Source of the DNA: Stenotrophomonas maltophilia
GTDB lineage: Bacteria > Pseudomonadota > Gammaproteobacteria > Xanthomonadales > Xanthomonadaceae
Direction of reading: 5' to 3'
Length of the DNA: 64,000 nt
NCBI RefSeq assembly: GCF_003205835.1
Contig: NZ_CP029773.1
Coordinates: 3,132,501 to 3,196,500, forward strand
In this document: positions 10,154 through 21,823 of the stretch, piece by piece
Position numbering within the stretch: the stretch's first letter is position 1
Layout: every line of letters starts with the position of its first letter
Notes under the pieces: generated by a model
The model's input: only the letters and a program-made list of their open reading frames with translations
What the model was told of the DNA's origin: nothing
Database searches by the model: none
Program-made: the position numbers and the translations under genes

Positions 10154-10393
10154 TCAGTAGTGCGGCGGCGGCGGTTCGCTCGCCGGATCGGAAGAATTGA
10201 GTGCGTTGCGGACCTTGCCCAGGTCTTCCAGCAGCACGCGCAGCACATCGGCGTTGCGCATGCCCTGCATGCGGGCGTCCGCCAGCGCATCGCTCAGTTC
10301 GGCCAGCGCCTGTTCCTGGAAGGACACGCGCATTTCCAGCTCGACCAGGCGCGCTTCCAGCGCCTGCTCGCGTTCGGACGGTAGATCAGACAT
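10154..10393 (-). CDS. slyX: SlyX family protein
   Basis: 79 residues forming one long predicted coiled coil ([22 protein letters not shown] onward, given here in part) and ending in the conserved SlyX tail PPPHY. The function of SlyX is unknown; in E. coli it lies beside slyD. Here its ATG at 10393 overlaps the 3' end of the UDP-glucose dehydrogenase gene by 8 bp, so translation is probably coupled. A longer upstream reading exists but would run into ugd and lacks family similarity. Confidence 0.85.
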   Translation of the reverse strand: MSDLPSEREQALEARLVELEMRVSFQEQALAELSDALADARMQGMRNADVLRVLLEDLGKVRNALNSSDPASEPPPPHY

Positions 10394-11735
10394 GCAGCGA
10401 ACGTCCCCGGCCGATGCCGTAGTAGGCCAGGCCTGCAGCTTCCACTTCGGCCGGTTCGTACAGGTTGCGCCCGTCGAACACCGCCGCATCCTTCAGCTGC
10501 TCGCGCAGCTTCTGGAAGTCGGGGCTGCGGAACTGCTTCCACTCGGTCACCACGACCAGCGCGTCGGCACCCTGCAACGCTTCATCGGCACTGTTGCAGA
10601 ACACCAGGTCATCGCGTTCGCCGAAGATGCGCTGCGACTCGTGCATCGCCTCCGGATCGTAGGCACGCACCGTCGCACCGCCTTCCCACAGCTGCGCCAG
10701 CAGGCGACGGCTGGAGGCTTCGCGCATGTCGTCGGTGTTCGGCTTGAACGCCAGGCCCCACACGGCAAAGGTCTTGCCGCGCACGCCTTCGTCCTCGCCC
10801 TTGTCGTAATGGCGCTGGATGAGGGCGAACAGATGGCCCTTCTGCGCATCATTGACTGCTTCTACCGCGTTCAGCAGCTTCGGCTCAAGGCCGTACTGCT
10901 GGGCGGTGCGGGCCAGCGCCTGCACGTCCTTGGGGAAGCACGAGCCGCCGTAACCGGCGCCCGGGTAGATGAAGTGCCAGCCGATGCGGGGATCCGAACC
11001 AATGCCCTGGCGGACCTGCTCGACGTCGGCACCCACGCGTTCGGCGATATTGGCGATTTCATTCATGAACGAAATCTTGGTCGCCAGCATCGCGTTGGCC
11101 GCGTACTTGGTCAGCTCGGCCGAACGCACATCCATTTCCACCACGCGGTCGTGGTTGCGGTTGAACGGCGCATACAGGCGGCGCATCACCGCCACCGACT
11201 CTTCGTTCGCCGCACCGATGATGATGCGGTCCGGGCGCATGCAGTCCGCAACCGCATCGCCTTCCTTCAGGAATTCCGGGTTGGACACCACGTCGAAGGC
11301 GATGTCCGCGCCACGCGCGGCCAGCTCTTCGGCAACGGCGGCACGCACCTTGTCGGCGGTGCCGACCGGCACCGTCGACTTGTTCACCACCACGGTCGGC
11401 ACGCTCATGTGCCGACCAATGGTCCGGGCTACGGCAAGCACGTATTGAAGATCGGCACTGCCATCCTCGTCCGGCGGCGTACCAACGGCGATGAACACCA
11501 CCTGGCCATGATCGATGGCGGCCGCGGCATCCGTGGTGAACGCCAGCCGCGCTGCGGCATGGTTGGCCTTCACCATCGGCTCCAGGCCGGGTTCATAGAT
11601 CGGAATGATGCCCTGGTTGAGACCATCCACCTTGGCCTGGTCGATATCGACACAGACCACCTGATGACCAACATCGGCCAGGCAGGTACCGGTCACCAGT
11701 CCAACGTAACCGGTACCAAAAATCGCAACGCGCAT
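10386..11735 (-). CDS. ugd: UDP-glucose 6-dehydrogenase
   Basis: 449 residues. A cytosolic NAD enzyme that oxidises UDP-glucose to UDP-glucuronate, a precursor for exopolysaccharide and lipid A or LPS modification. It begins with the Rossmann motif [14 protein letters not shown]. The catalytic thiol is Cys266 in GGSCFPKD, and the C-terminal UDP-binding domain has [16 protein letters not shown]. Length is typical. It is the first gene of the ugd-slyX-DUF2058 run and lies 23 bp downstream of the FKBP gene's stop, so it may be co-transcribed with it. Confidence 0.96.
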   Translation of the reverse strand: MRVAIFGTGYVGLVTGTCLADVGHQVVCVDIDQAKVDGLNQGIIPIYEPGLEPMVKANHAAARLAFTTDAAAAIDHGQVVFIAVGTPPDEDGSADLQYVLAVARTIGRHMSVPTVVVNKSTVPVGTADKVRAAVAEELAARGADIAFDVVSNPEFLKEGDAVADCMRPDRIIIGAANEESVAVMRRLYAPFNRNHDRVVEMDVRSAELTKYAANAMLATKISFMNEIANIAERVGADVEQVRQGIGSDPRIGWHFIYPGAGYGGSCFPKDVQALARTAQQYGLEPKLLNAVEAVNDAQKGHLFALIQRHYDKGEDEGVRGKTFAVWGLAFKPNTDDMREASSRRLLAQLWEGGATVRAYDPEAMHESQRIFGERDDLVFCNSADEALQGADALVVVTEWKQFRSPDFQKLREQLKDAAVFDGRNLYEPAEVEAAGLAYYGIGRGRSLHV

Positions 11736-11758
11736 ATCCGTATTCGCTCCTGGATGAC

Positions 11759-12736
11759 TTACGGCAGAACGCCCAGCAGCTCGACGTCGAACGTCAGGGT
11801 CGCGTTCGGGCCGATCGGGCCACCCGGGGTGCCATTCTCGCCATAGGCAAGGTTGCCCGGGATCCAGAAGCGGTACTTCGAACCGACCGGCATCAGTGCG
11901 ACGCCTTCAGTCCAGCCCTTGATCACCTGGTCCAGACCGAACTCGGCCGGCTGACGGCCATAGGAGCTGTCGAACACGGTGCCGTTGAGCAGCTTGCCTT
12001 CATAGTTCACGCGCACTTTGCTGCTCGGCAGCGGGCGCTCACCGCTGCCCGGGCGGATGACCTGGTACTGCAGGCCCGACGCGGTGGTCACCACGCCCGG
12101 CTGGGTCTTGTTCTTGGCCATGAACGCATTGCCTTCCTCACGGTTGGTCTGCGCGGCGGCGGCAGCCTTGGCCTGCATTTCAGCCTGCTTGCTGCCCATG
12201 AAGGCCTGGATGGTGGCGGTCGCGTCGGCTTCCGTCATCTTCGGCTGACCCTTGCTCAGGCCGGTGCTGATCGCGTCAAACAGCGAGGCGACGTCGATGT
12301 CGTCCTTCAGCTGCGCCAGCGACGGGCCTACCGAGTAGGAACCGATCATCTGCGACACCTTGACGCGGTCGACCTTCGGCGGCTCCGAACCCGGCGCCAT
12401 GCCCGGCACCTGCTGGCCGCTGCGGGCCATCACGACCTGGCGCAGCGCGGCATCGGTGGCCTTGGCCTGTTCCTGGGTGATCTGCGGCTGCAGGCCTTCG
12501 AACGAACGCTCCACAGCGGTGCGCAGGGCGGCAACGTCGATCTCATCGGCGATCGGGGTGAACGACTTGGCCACGTCCAGGCCGATGGCGTAGCCGAGCT
12601 TCTGCTTGGGGGAATTCAAGGTTGCGGTCTCCTTGGCGGCTGCGGGGGCAGCCGGTTGTTGCGACAGAGCGACACCCGAAGTGCCCATCGCCAGAATCAG
12701 AACCGACGCCGCGGCGCCGCGCATTCCCATCTTCAT
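11759..12736 (-). CDS. FKBP-type peptidyl-prolyl isomerase, exported (Mip/FkpA type)
   Basis: 325 residues. A signal peptide ([20 protein letters not shown]) is followed by two related helical N-terminal regions typical of the Mip dimerisation domain, each with an [13 protein letters not shown]- or [14 protein letters not shown]-type opening and an Ala/Gln-rich helix. The C-terminal 100 residues are an FKBP domain with [25 protein letters not shown] and IPGNLAYG. It should assist folding of periplasmic and outer-membrane proteins. The start at 12736 is favoured because an AGGA lies 9 nt upstream; ATG at 12745 is also possible. It is longer than E. coli FkpA (270) because the N-terminal region is extended. 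Confidence 0.92.
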   Translation of the reverse strand: MKMGMRGAAASVLILAMGTSGVALSQQPAAPAAAKETATLNSPKQKLGYAIGLDVAKSFTPIADEIDVAALRTAVERSFEGLQPQITQEQAKATDAALRQVVMARSGQQVPGMAPGSEPPKVDRVKVSQMIGSYSVGPSLAQLKDDIDVASLFDAISTGLSKGQPKMTEADATATIQAFMGSKQAEMQAKAAAAAQTNREEGNAFMAKNKTQPGVVTTASGLQYQVIRPGSGERPLPSSKVRVNYEGKLLNGTVFDSSYGRQPAEFGLDQVIKGWTEGVALMPVGSKYRFWIPGNLAYGENGTPGGPIGPNATLTFDVELLGVLP

Positions 12737-12832
12737 TCGCTGCATTCCTGGAAGTGTCTGGGCGCCGACGTCGGCGCGAAAAGAAACATTGTCGCACGCA
12801 TGCCGTCGATGTCGAGGCATCCGTGCCGGATA

Positions 12833-13420
12833 TCAATGCGTGGCCGCTGCGGCCAGCGCCTTGTCGATGGCAGCCGTCAGCTGCGGATCGTCCGGCGTCA
12901 CCTTGCTGGCGAACTGGGCAATGACCTTGCCGTCGCGGCCGACCAGGTACTTGTGGAAATTCCAGCCCGGCGCCACGCCGGTGGCCGCGGTCAGGCGCTG
13001 GTACAGCGGCGTAGCCTCCGCACCAACCACATGCACCTTCTCGAACATCGGGAACTTGACGCCATAGGTCAGCGTGCAGAAGTCCTGGATCTGCTTCTCG
13101 TCACCCGGCTCCTGGCCCTTGAAGTCGTTGGACGGGAAGCCCAGCACCGCGAAGCCCCGGCCTGCATAGCGCTTCTGCAGCGCCTCCAGTCCTTCGTACT
13201 GCGGGGTGTAGCCGCATTTGCTGGCGGTGTTGACCACCAGCAGTACCTGGCCGTGGTAGCGCTGCTGCAGGTTGACCTGCTGCTTGCTGGCCAGCGGCCG
13301 GTAGTCCAGGTCGAGCAGATCGGCCGCCAGCGCGCTGGCGGAACCGGCGACGCCGGCCACCAGCAGGGCCAACAGGGACAGGCCGCGCAGGCGGCGCGGG
13401 GAAACGGTCGACAGGGGCAT
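12833..13420 (-). CDS. exported glutathione peroxidase (Cys type)
   Basis: 195 residues. An N-terminal signal sequence (SPRRLRGLSLLALLVAGVAG, cleavage near ALAA) puts it in the periplasm. The catalytic motif is NTASKCGYTPQYEGLE with Cys69 in place of selenocysteine; GFPSNDF and WNFHKYLVG complete the active site. Cys-type bacterial enzymes usually take electrons from thioredoxin rather than glutathione. A shorter cytosolic paralogue is at 59668-60147. The start has no convincing ribosome site; upstream GTG alternatives would bury the signal peptide. Confidence 0.9.
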   Translation of the reverse strand: MPLSTVSPRRLRGLSLLALLVAGVAGSASALAADLLDLDYRPLASKQQVNLQQRYHGQVLLVVNTASKCGYTPQYEGLEALQKRYAGRGFAVLGFPSNDFKGQEPGDEKQIQDFCTLTYGVKFPMFEKVHVVGAEATPLYQRLTAATGVAPGWNFHKYLVGRDGKVIAQFASKVTPDDPQLTAAIDKALAAAATH

Positions 13421-13722
13421 CAGGAGGGGTCCGCAGTAGCCATTCACCAGGCCCGGCCACTGCCGGCCGGGAATCGACCGAACTATAGCACCGGGCTTCG
13501 GCGCCCCTGATGGCACAGGTCCATCCGGGCTTTGCGCGGCGTGGCGATTGCACTGCCCGGGCGCCATCGACGGCGTCGCGATGACATAGCATGGACATCA
13601 CTGAATGGAAGGCCGGCCTGGATCGGCATCTGCGACAGTTTTATTTCCCTTCCAAATCAATCACATAAATTGAAGTTTCAGTCATCTGACCACCCCTGCC
13701 ATCAGTTGGGGCCGGCAAGGGG
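13421..13722. other. intergenic region without recognised gene
   Basis: This stretch separates the leftward glutathione peroxidase gene from the rightward GntR/ABC operon. The part from about 13640 to 13690 is markedly A/T-rich for this genome, consistent with promoter DNA. I see no RNA gene or repeat in it. Confidence 0.6.
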
Positions 13723-13762
13723 TTGCACGTAGGCGTGCCGGTGTTATAGTTGCATACAACAC
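13723..13762 (+). promoter_or_regulatory. promoter and overlapping YtrA-type operator of the ABC operon
   Basis: TTGCAC (13723-13728) and TATAGT (13745-13750) are separated by 16 bp and form a good sigma70 promoter. An inverted repeat GTGTTAT...ATACAACAC spans 13741-13762 and covers the -10 box. This arrangement fits autorepression by the GntR protein encoded second in the operon. YtrA-family operators are commonly GTGTA/TACAC-like. The coding start follows 25 bp downstream. Confidence 0.75.
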
Positions 13763-13787
13763 CAGTCACCTGAGACAGGGGGAAGCC

Positions 13788-14027
13788 ATGAACGCCCGGA
13801 TCCGTCGCAACCTCACCGCACCCGCGGCCGCTGCTGTTTCGACCCTGATCGTGCTGGCCTGGTTGGCCGCGCCCAGCCTCCCCGACTCCGCTGACAGTGC
13901 GCAGGACGCGACCGCCCCTCCGGCAGGGAACGCCGATCCCTCCCCCCCCTCTCCCCCGCGTCGGCTGCACAGCTCCCTGTCCATGCCGTATTTCTCGTTC
14001 GCACAGCCGCTGACCCCACGGAGCTGA
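13788..14027 (+). CDS. small single-pass membrane protein heading the GntR/ABC operon
   Basis: 79 residues. A basic N-terminus (NARIRRN) precedes one hydrophobic helix (about residues 10-30). A Pro/Ala/Asp-rich, probably disordered tail ends in SMPYFSFAQPLTPRS. The ATG follows GGGGGAAGCC, a good ribosome site, and the gene ends 2 bp before the GntR gene, so it is real despite its size. It matches no family I know. Position suggests a partner or accessory of the ABC exporter, or a small envelope-stress peptide. Confidence 0.7.
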   Translation: MNARIRRNLTAPAAAAVSTLIVLAWLAAPSLPDSADSAQDATAPPAGNADPSPPSPPRRLHSSLSMPYFSFAQPLTPRS

Positions 14028-14029
14028 AT

Positions 14030-14389
14030 ATGAGCGACATCCAGTGGAGCGACGGCGCTCCCATCTACCGTCAGTTGAAGGAGCGCGTGATCGCCATGAT
14101 GCTCGACGGAATCCTCAAGCCGGGCGACGCCCTGCCTTCGGTGCGCCAGGTGGCCGCCGACTACCAGCTCAACCCCATCACCGTTTCGCGCGCTTACCAG
14201 GAACTGGCTGACGAAGGCCTGGTCGAGAAGCGCCGCGGCCTGGGCATGTTCATGACCGAGCAGGCGGCCACGCAGCTGCGCAGCAGCGAGCGCGACCGCT
14301 TCCTCAACGAAGAATGGCCGGCGGTCCTGGAGCGCATCCAGCGCCTGGGCCTGAGCCTTGATGAATTGCTGCCCCAGGGGAAAGTCTGA
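14030..14389 (+). CDS. GntR-family transcriptional regulator, YtrA subfamily
   Basis: 119 residues. A GntR winged helix (PIYRQLKERVIAMMLDG, then LPSVRQVAADYQLNPITVSRAYQEL) is followed by only a short helical tail. This is the compact architecture of YtrA regulators, which lack a large ligand domain. Members usually repress the ABC transporter operon in which they lie and respond to cell-wall antibiotics or envelope stress. The stop overlaps the start of the ABC ATPase gene (TGATG). The operator at 13741-13762 is the likely target. Confidence 0.92.
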   Translation: MSDIQWSDGAPIYRQLKERVIAMMLDGILKPGDALPSVRQVAADYQLNPITVSRAYQELADEGLVEKRRGLGMFMTEQAATQLRSSERDRFLNEEWPAVLERIQRLGLSLDELLPQGKV

Positions 14390-15264
14390 TGAATAGCACT
14401 GCAAGCGAATCGGTCATCACCGCCCGAGGCCTGCGCAAGGCCTACAAGACCACCGTTGCCCTCGACAATGCCAGCTTCAGCATTCCGAGCGGGCGCATCG
14501 TCGGCCTGATCGGCCCCAACGGCGCCGGCAAGACCACTGCACTGAAGGCCATCCTTGGCCTGACCTCGGTGGAAGGCGACCTGAGCGTGCTCGGCCGCGA
14601 CCCGCGGCTGCACCGCGACGAACTGATGAAGGACATCTGCTTCATCGCCGACGTCGCCGTGCTGCCACGCTGGCTGAAGGTCCGCGAGGCGATCGATTTC
14701 GTCGCCGGCGTCCACCCGCGCTTCGACCGCGCCCGTTGCGAACGCTTCCTGGCCAACACCAAGCTGCAGCCGAAGCAGCGCGTGCGCGAGCTGTCCAAGG
14801 GCATGATCGTGCAGCTGCACCTGGCACTGGTGATGGCCATCGATGCCCGCATCCTGGTGCTGGACGAGCCCACCCTGGGCCTGGACATCCTCTATCGCAA
14901 GGAGTTCTACCAGCGCCTGTTGGAAGACTATTTCGACGAACAGAAGACCATCATCGTCACCACCCACCAGGTGGAAGAGATCGAGCACATCCTCAGCGAC
15001 GTGATGTTCATCCGTGATGGACGCATCGTGCTCGATGCGGAAATGGACGAGGTCGGCCAGCGCTACACCGAACTGCTGGTCAATGCCGACCAGCTCGAAA
15101 CGGCCCGCGCGTTGAAACCGATCGACGAGCGCAGCCTGGCGTTCGGCAAGACCGTGATGCTGTTCGATGGCGTGCCGCGTGCCCAGCTCTCCACCCTCGG
15201 CGAGACCCGCATCCCGGGCCTGGCCGACCTGTTCGTCGCCATCATGAAGGGGACCTACGCATGA
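14389..15264 (+). CDS. ABC transporter ATP-binding protein
   Basis: 291 residues. Walker A is GLIGPNGAGKTTALK, the signature is the variant LSKGM, Walker B is ILVLDEPTLGLD, and the switch His is in VTTHQVEEIEH. The C-terminal 70 residues form an accessory domain typical of DrrA/CcmA-type exporters. It energises the adjacent permease; the stop overlaps that gene's ATG by 4 bp. The LSKGM signature instead of LSGGQ is common in YtrB-like ATPases. Substrate unknown. Confidence 0.94.
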   Translation: MNSTASESVITARGLRKAYKTTVALDNASFSIPSGRIVGLIGPNGAGKTTALKAILGLTSVEGDLSVLGRDPRLHRDELMKDICFIADVAVLPRWLKVREAIDFVAGVHPRFDRARCERFLANTKLQPKQRVRELSKGMIVQLHLALVMAIDARILVLDEPTLGLDILYRKEFYQRLLEDYFDEQKTIIVTTHQVEEIEHILSDVMFIRDGRIVLDAEMDEVGQRYTELLVNADQLETARALKPIDERSLAFGKTVMLFDGVPRAQLSTLGETRIPGLADLFVAIMKGTYA

Positions 15265-16289
15265 ATGCCGTCAACCACCCCGTCAGCCCGCTGGGCACCC
15301 TGCGCTGGCTGCTCAAGCGCGAGTACTGGGAGAACCGCGGCGGTTTCCTGTATGCCCCGCTGATCGCCGGCCTGATCTCGCTGGTGATGAGCACCGTCGG
15401 CATCGCCTTCGGTCTGTTCGCGTTGAACCGGGCAGCGCGCAACGGTGCACTGCATGTCGACGGCGAAAGCGTGAACGTCAACGGCCTGGACCTGGCGCTG
15501 CTCACCCGCAATATCGACGGCAAGGATCTGGCCGATCTCGGCAATGGCCTGGACCTGACCCTGGTGCTCAGCTCGGCGTGGCCATTCCTGGTACTGGCCT
15601 TCGTCGTGTTCTTCTACTGCCTGGGCGCCCTGTACGACGATCGCCGCGACCGCAGCATCCTGTTCTGGAAGTCGTTGCCGCTGTCGGATACCCAGACCGT
15701 GCTGTCCAAGGTGATCAGCGCACTGATCGTGGCGCCGCTGATCGCAGTGATCGCCGGCATCATCACCATGTTCGGCTTCATGCTGATCATCAGCATTGTC
15801 GCGCTGGTGCACGGTGGCAGCCCGATGGCGCTGATCTGGGGGCCGGCCAGCCCGCTGACCCTGGCCGCCGGCCACCTCGCCTGGATTCCGGTCTATGCCC
15901 TGTGGGCCCTGCCCACCGCCGGCTGGCTGCTGCTGTGCTCGGCCTGGGCCAAGAGCAAGCCGTTCCTGTGGGCGGTGATGCTGCCGCTGTTTGCCGGCGT
16001 CATCGTCAGCACCACCAAGATCATGCCGCTGGTCGGCCTGAGCACCGGCTGGTTCTGGCAGAACATCGTCGGCCGCCTGCTGCTGGGCGGCGTACCTGGC
16101 ATGGACCTGCTGTATCGCCTCGGCGCCAACGAAGCGTCGCGCCGCGACCTGGACTCGGTGGTCAGCCTGATGTCCCCGGCCTCGCAGCTGAAGTCGCTGG
16201 CGATGCCGGAACTGTGGATCGGCGCCGCTGTCGGTGCAGTGTTCATCTTCCTCGCCATCCGCCTGCGCAAGCGCGCCGGCGAGATCTGA
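15261..16289 (+). CDS. ABC-2-type transporter permease
   Basis: 342 residues with about six membrane helices. A large extracytoplasmic loop (about residues 50-95) follows the first helix. The second and third helices flank YDDRRDRSILFWKSLPLSD, a coupling motif seen in ABC-2 permeases of GntR/YtrA operons. It forms the channel with the ATPase encoded just upstream. The C-terminus is a basic tail after the last helix. The lack of any binding protein points to an exporter or a stress-response pump rather than an importer. Confidence 0.9.
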   Translation: MNAVNHPVSPLGTLRWLLKREYWENRGGFLYAPLIAGLISLVMSTVGIAFGLFALNRAARNGALHVDGESVNVNGLDLALLTRNIDGKDLADLGNGLDLTLVLSSAWPFLVLAFVVFFYCLGALYDDRRDRSILFWKSLPLSDTQTVLSKVISALIVAPLIAVIAGIITMFGFMLIISIVALVHGGSPMALIWGPASPLTLAAGHLAWIPVYALWALPTAGWLLLCSAWAKSKPFLWAVMLPLFAGVIVSTTKIMPLVGLSTGWFWQNIVGRLLLGGVPGMDLLYRLGANEASRRDLDSVVSLMSPASQLKSLAMPELWIGAAVGAVFIFLAIRLRKRAGEI

Positions 16290-16314
16290 TTCCATCCACC
16301 CGGAGGCACCACCC

Positions 16315-17202
16315 ATGCGTTCCCTGCTCGCCTGTACTGCGTTGTTGCTGTTGCCGCTGTCGGCCCTGGCCGCCGATGCCCAGAACTGCAAGTTCACCGC
16401 TGCCCGCACGTTGAAGCTGGACCTGGCCGGTGCCAAGGCGGTGGTATTCGAGGTCAACCAGCATGACCTGAAGATCACCGCCAGCGCCGGCGGCGGTCAG
16501 CTGGAAGGGCGTGCCTGCGCCTCCAGCCAGGAATGGCTGGACCAGCTGGTACTGGACCAGCGCAGGGTCGGTGACAAGCTGGTGGTCAGCCTGCGCCGCG
16601 AAGGTCGCTCGCCCAGCATCAGCATCGGCAACAGTTACGCCTGGCTGGACGTCCGCGGCAGCGTGCCGGACAACCTGCCGCTGCAGCTCAAGGTCGGCTC
16701 GGGCGATGCCAGCGTGGAGAACGCGCAGTCGCTGAGCGTGGACGTGGGTTCCGGTGATGCCGTGGCCCGCGGCACCCGTGGCAGCATCCACGCCGCGGTG
16801 GGTTCGGGCGACCTCAACATCGATGGCGGCACTTCGTTGAACCTGCTGTCACTGGGCTCCGGCGATGTCAACGTGCGCAACATCAGCGGTGATGCCAGCA
16901 CCGGTACCGTGGGCTCCGGTGACCTGAAGATCACCGATGTGCGTGGCAACGCGCGGCTGGACACCGTGGGCTCGGGCGATATCGAGTTCAAGCGGGTGAA
17001 AGGCAGTGTCGAGGTGGGCGTGGTCGGCTCCGGCGGCGTCGACCTGGCCGACATCGGTGGCAACGTACACGTCCGCAGCCACGGCTCGGGCGACATCCAG
17101 GTCGACGGCGTAGGCGGCAGCCTGACCGTCGACCACAGCGGCAGCGGTGACGTCGATCATCGCAATGTCAGCGGCAAGGTCACCCTGCCGCGCAGCAAGT
17201 AA
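16315..17202 (+). CDS. exported GSGD-repeat beta-solenoid protein (DUF4097/DUF2807-like)
   Basis: 295 residues. A clear signal peptide (MRSLLACTALLLLPLSALAA) is followed by a mature protein whose second half holds nine GSGD or GSGG motifs spaced about 17-21 residues, from about residue 125 to 285. Each is followed by a short beta strand, so the chain should wind into a right-handed beta solenoid like DUF2807/DUF4097 putative auto-transporter adhesin heads. No catalytic motif is visible. It is the fourth gene of the ABC operon and is periplasmic or outer-surface. One repeat (about residue 240) is GSGG instead of GSGD. A GGAG ribosome site precedes ATG 16315. Confidence 0.85.
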   Translation: MRSLLACTALLLLPLSALAADAQNCKFTAARTLKLDLAGAKAVVFEVNQHDLKITASAGGGQLEGRACASSQEWLDQLVLDQRRVGDKLVVSLRREGRSPSISIGNSYAWLDVRGSVPDNLPLQLKVGSGDASVENAQSLSVDVGSGDAVARGTRGSIHAAVGSGDLNIDGGTSLNLLSLGSGDVNVRNISGDASTGTVGSGDLKITDVRGNARLDTVGSGDIEFKRVKGSVEVGVVGSGGVDLADIGGNVHVRSHGSGDIQVDGVGGSLTVDHSGSGDVDHRNVSGKVTLPRSK

Positions 17203-17232
17203 TCCTCTTCCAGACACCTCCAGGGGACCACC

Positions 17233-17844
17233 ATGAACCTGTTGCGCCTGTTGCCTGCCACCCTGCTGTGCCTGCCGCTGATCGCTTGCGGCGGCACCTC
17301 GTCCTCGTCCGACAAGACCGTCGGCAAGAGCGTCGCCGAAGCCACCAGCGGCGTCGGCCAGACTGTCAAGGAAGCCATGGACGATGCCCGCAAGGACATC
17401 GCCGAGGGCAACATCAAGATCTCCGCCGACCAGCAGCCACGCGCGGAAATCACCCCGGATGGCCGCCTGCTGATCGCGGGCAAGGAAATCACCGCCAACG
17501 ACACCCAGCGCCGCCACCTGCAGGAGTACCGTGGCCACGTGGTGGCCATCGCGATGGACGGCATGGATGTCGGCCTGGCCGGCGCCAAGCTGGGAGCCAA
17601 TGCGGCCGGTGAAGCACTGAAGGGCATCTTCAGCGGCGACAGCGAAGGCGTGGAGAAGCGCATCAACGCCGAAGCCGCGAAGATCGAGGCGCAGGCCAAG
17701 CGCATCTGCGAACGCCTGCCGGCGATGCTGGCCAGCCAGCAGGCCCTGGCGCGCGAGCTGCCGGCCTTCAAGCCGTACGCAACGATGGACCAGAGCGACG
17801 TGGACGACTGCGGCAAGAACAACTCGGTCACGTTCTCGAAGTGA
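17233..17844 (+). CDS. lipoprotein, DUF2884/YggN family
   Basis: 203 residues. The lipobox LIACG predicts lipid attachment at the Cys near residue 19. A Ser-rich linker is followed by long charged helices and a conserved core (RAEITPDGRLLIAGKEI, then QRRHLQEYR) that fits the DUF2884 (YggN) family. A C-terminal Cys pair could form a disulfide. Role unknown. It sits 30 bp after the GSGD protein gene with a CAGGGG ribosome site and so belongs to the same operon. Confidence 0.82.
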   Translation: MNLLRLLPATLLCLPLIACGGTSSSSDKTVGKSVAEATSGVGQTVKEAMDDARKDIAEGNIKISADQQPRAEITPDGRLLIAGKEITANDTQRRHLQEYRGHVVAIAMDGMDVGLAGAKLGANAAGEALKGIFSGDSEGVEKRINAEAAKIEAQAKRICERLPAMLASQQALARELPAFKPYATMDQSDVDDCGKNNSVTFSK

Positions 17845-17944
17845 GACAAATCAGCGCACCCGGCCGGTCGTGGTGTTCCACGGCCGGCCGCGTCGCACTG
17901 GCCGGCTTACAATGGTGGCCCCGGATGCCCCCGAACCGAATGCC

Positions 17945-18370
17945 ATGAAGAAGTTGTTCCTGCTGCTGGCCGCCCTGCTCTGCCTGGGCCTGGCCGGCTG
18001 TGACAAGGATTACCGCAACCATCGCGCCGAGCGCGGCAAGCCCAAGATTTCCGTCAGCGACGGCATGGTCACCGTGCGCCGCCCGCCGGCACCGAACATC
18101 ATCATCCTCGGCGATGGCACGATGAAGGTGGACGAGATCCAGATTCCGCTGGACGCCGGACAGAAGCAGATGCTGCAGACGATGTTCGGCAAGCTGCAGG
18201 TACTGCGCCAGAACACCCTGGTGGCCGCGCCGGCCGATCCCAACATGCAGCCGGTGAAGATCCAGCCGCCGGAAGGCATGGAGGTGATTCCGGCGGACCT
18301 GATCCAGCGCATCCCGGAGTTCAAGGACTACACCGACACCTTCGGCAACATCGTCGCCGACCGTCGCTGA
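17945..18370 (+). CDS. small lipoprotein, distantly DUF2884-like
   Basis: 141 residues. Signal II sequence MKKLFLLLAALLCLGLAGCDKD gives a lipidated Cys near residue 19; the Asp after it at +2 would favour inner-membrane retention by the E. coli rule. The body has a GTMKVDEIQIPLDAGQKQ segment reminiscent of the neighbouring YggN-like protein, so the two may be diverged paralogues. A strong terminator follows the stop by 2 bp, making this the end of the ABC operon or a separate small unit (100-bp gap upstream). Confidence 0.8.
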   Translation: MKKLFLLLAALLCLGLAGCDKDYRNHRAERGKPKISVSDGMVTVRRPPAPNIIILGDGTMKVDEIQIPLDAGQKQMLQTMFGKLQVLRQNTLVAAPADPNMQPVKIQPPEGMEVIPADLIQRIPEFKDYTDTFGNIVADRR

Positions 18371-18371
18371 A

Positions 18372-18403
18372 GCAGAAACGCCGCCCAAGGGCGGCGTTTC
18401 TGC
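18372..18403 (+). terminator. Rho-independent terminator of the ABC/lipoprotein operon
   Basis: A perfect 15-bp stem (GCAGAAACGCCGCCC and its complement) with a 2-nt loop is followed by TTTCT. It lies directly after the stop codon at 18370. Confidence 0.9.
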
Positions 18404-18408
18404 TTTCT

Positions 18409-18464
18409 GTAGAGTCGAGCCATGCTCGACTCCGGAACAACAGTCGAGCATGGCTCGACTCTAC
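18409..18464. repeat. SMAG-type repeat pair (GTAGAGTCGAGC variant)
   Basis: Two GTAG-headed hairpins in head-to-head orientation: GTAGAGTCGAGC...GCTCGACTC and its inverted partner ending CTAC. They separate the convergent lipoprotein and fumC genes. Confidence 0.85.
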
Positions 18465-18474
18465 AACCGGCCGA

Positions 18475-19902
<1,428 letters not shown>

Positions 19903-20068
19903 TGCATCAACTCCGCACTACTTCAGTTGGGGAAAGGGAAGCGGCGGCTGGCAGGGTGTCGCTTCCCGGGCTGGCGGCTGCGCCCACGATACTCCCTTGC
20001 CGATAGCGTGGGATGACGAGGACGGGCCAGATCGTTCCGTCTGCACGGCCGATCTGCACGCGCAAGGG

Positions 20069-20142
20069 GTAGTGCCGGCCGCTGGCCGGCAATCCATGGA
20101 GTCGTGGGCCGGGCGTGGTTGCCGGCCAGCGGCCGGCACTAC
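20069..20142. repeat. SMAG repeat pair upstream of purB
   Basis: GTAGTGCCGGCCGCTGGCCG-type hairpin at 20069-20091 and its inverted copy at 20120-20142. It lies between the divergent fumC and purB genes, an uncommon position for SMAG, which otherwise tends to follow stop codons here. A TAGAAT at 20158-20163 could be the purB -10 box. Confidence 0.9.
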
Positions 20143-20160
20143 CTCACCGGCACGTCGTAG

Positions 20161-21564
<1,404 letters not shown>

Positions 21565-21666
21565 GGGGTTTCCTTTGCGGCGGCGGCCGCGGGCGCTGCC
21601 TGCGGCAGGCAACTGCAACAGCAACATCAACGTCAAGAGCGGCTCTGGGTTTTTGCCGTGCTTGGC

Positions 21667-21764
21667 GGGGCGGGTTGGATTCGCGGGACACGCCGTGAAC
21701 CCGTCCCTGGGGGCTCGATGGCGCCATCCATGGCGCCAACGGTCCCGCGAACCCAACCCGCCCC
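21667..21764. repeat. GGCGCC-core large hairpin, copy 1
   Basis: 23-nt arms (22 matches) beginning GGGGCGGGTTGG enclose a 52-nt centre with GATGGCGCCATCCATGGCGCC and CGCCGTGAACCCGTCCC. A 28-nt core (21713-21740) recurs exactly, inverted, at 21974-22001. Similar GTGAA-CGTCCCTG/GGCGCCAT elements occur at gene ends in several gammaproteobacteria, as far as I recall. Confidence 0.85.
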
Positions 21765-21823
21765 ACCTCTGACAGATTTCCGGTGACGGATCGAAGAGCA
21801 TTGGGTTGTCAGGACGGAATTTG

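Noticed and set aside
18409-18464. A possible CRISPR-like repeat
   Set aside because: Only two inverted copies of a SMAG hairpin, no regular spacers and no cas genes.
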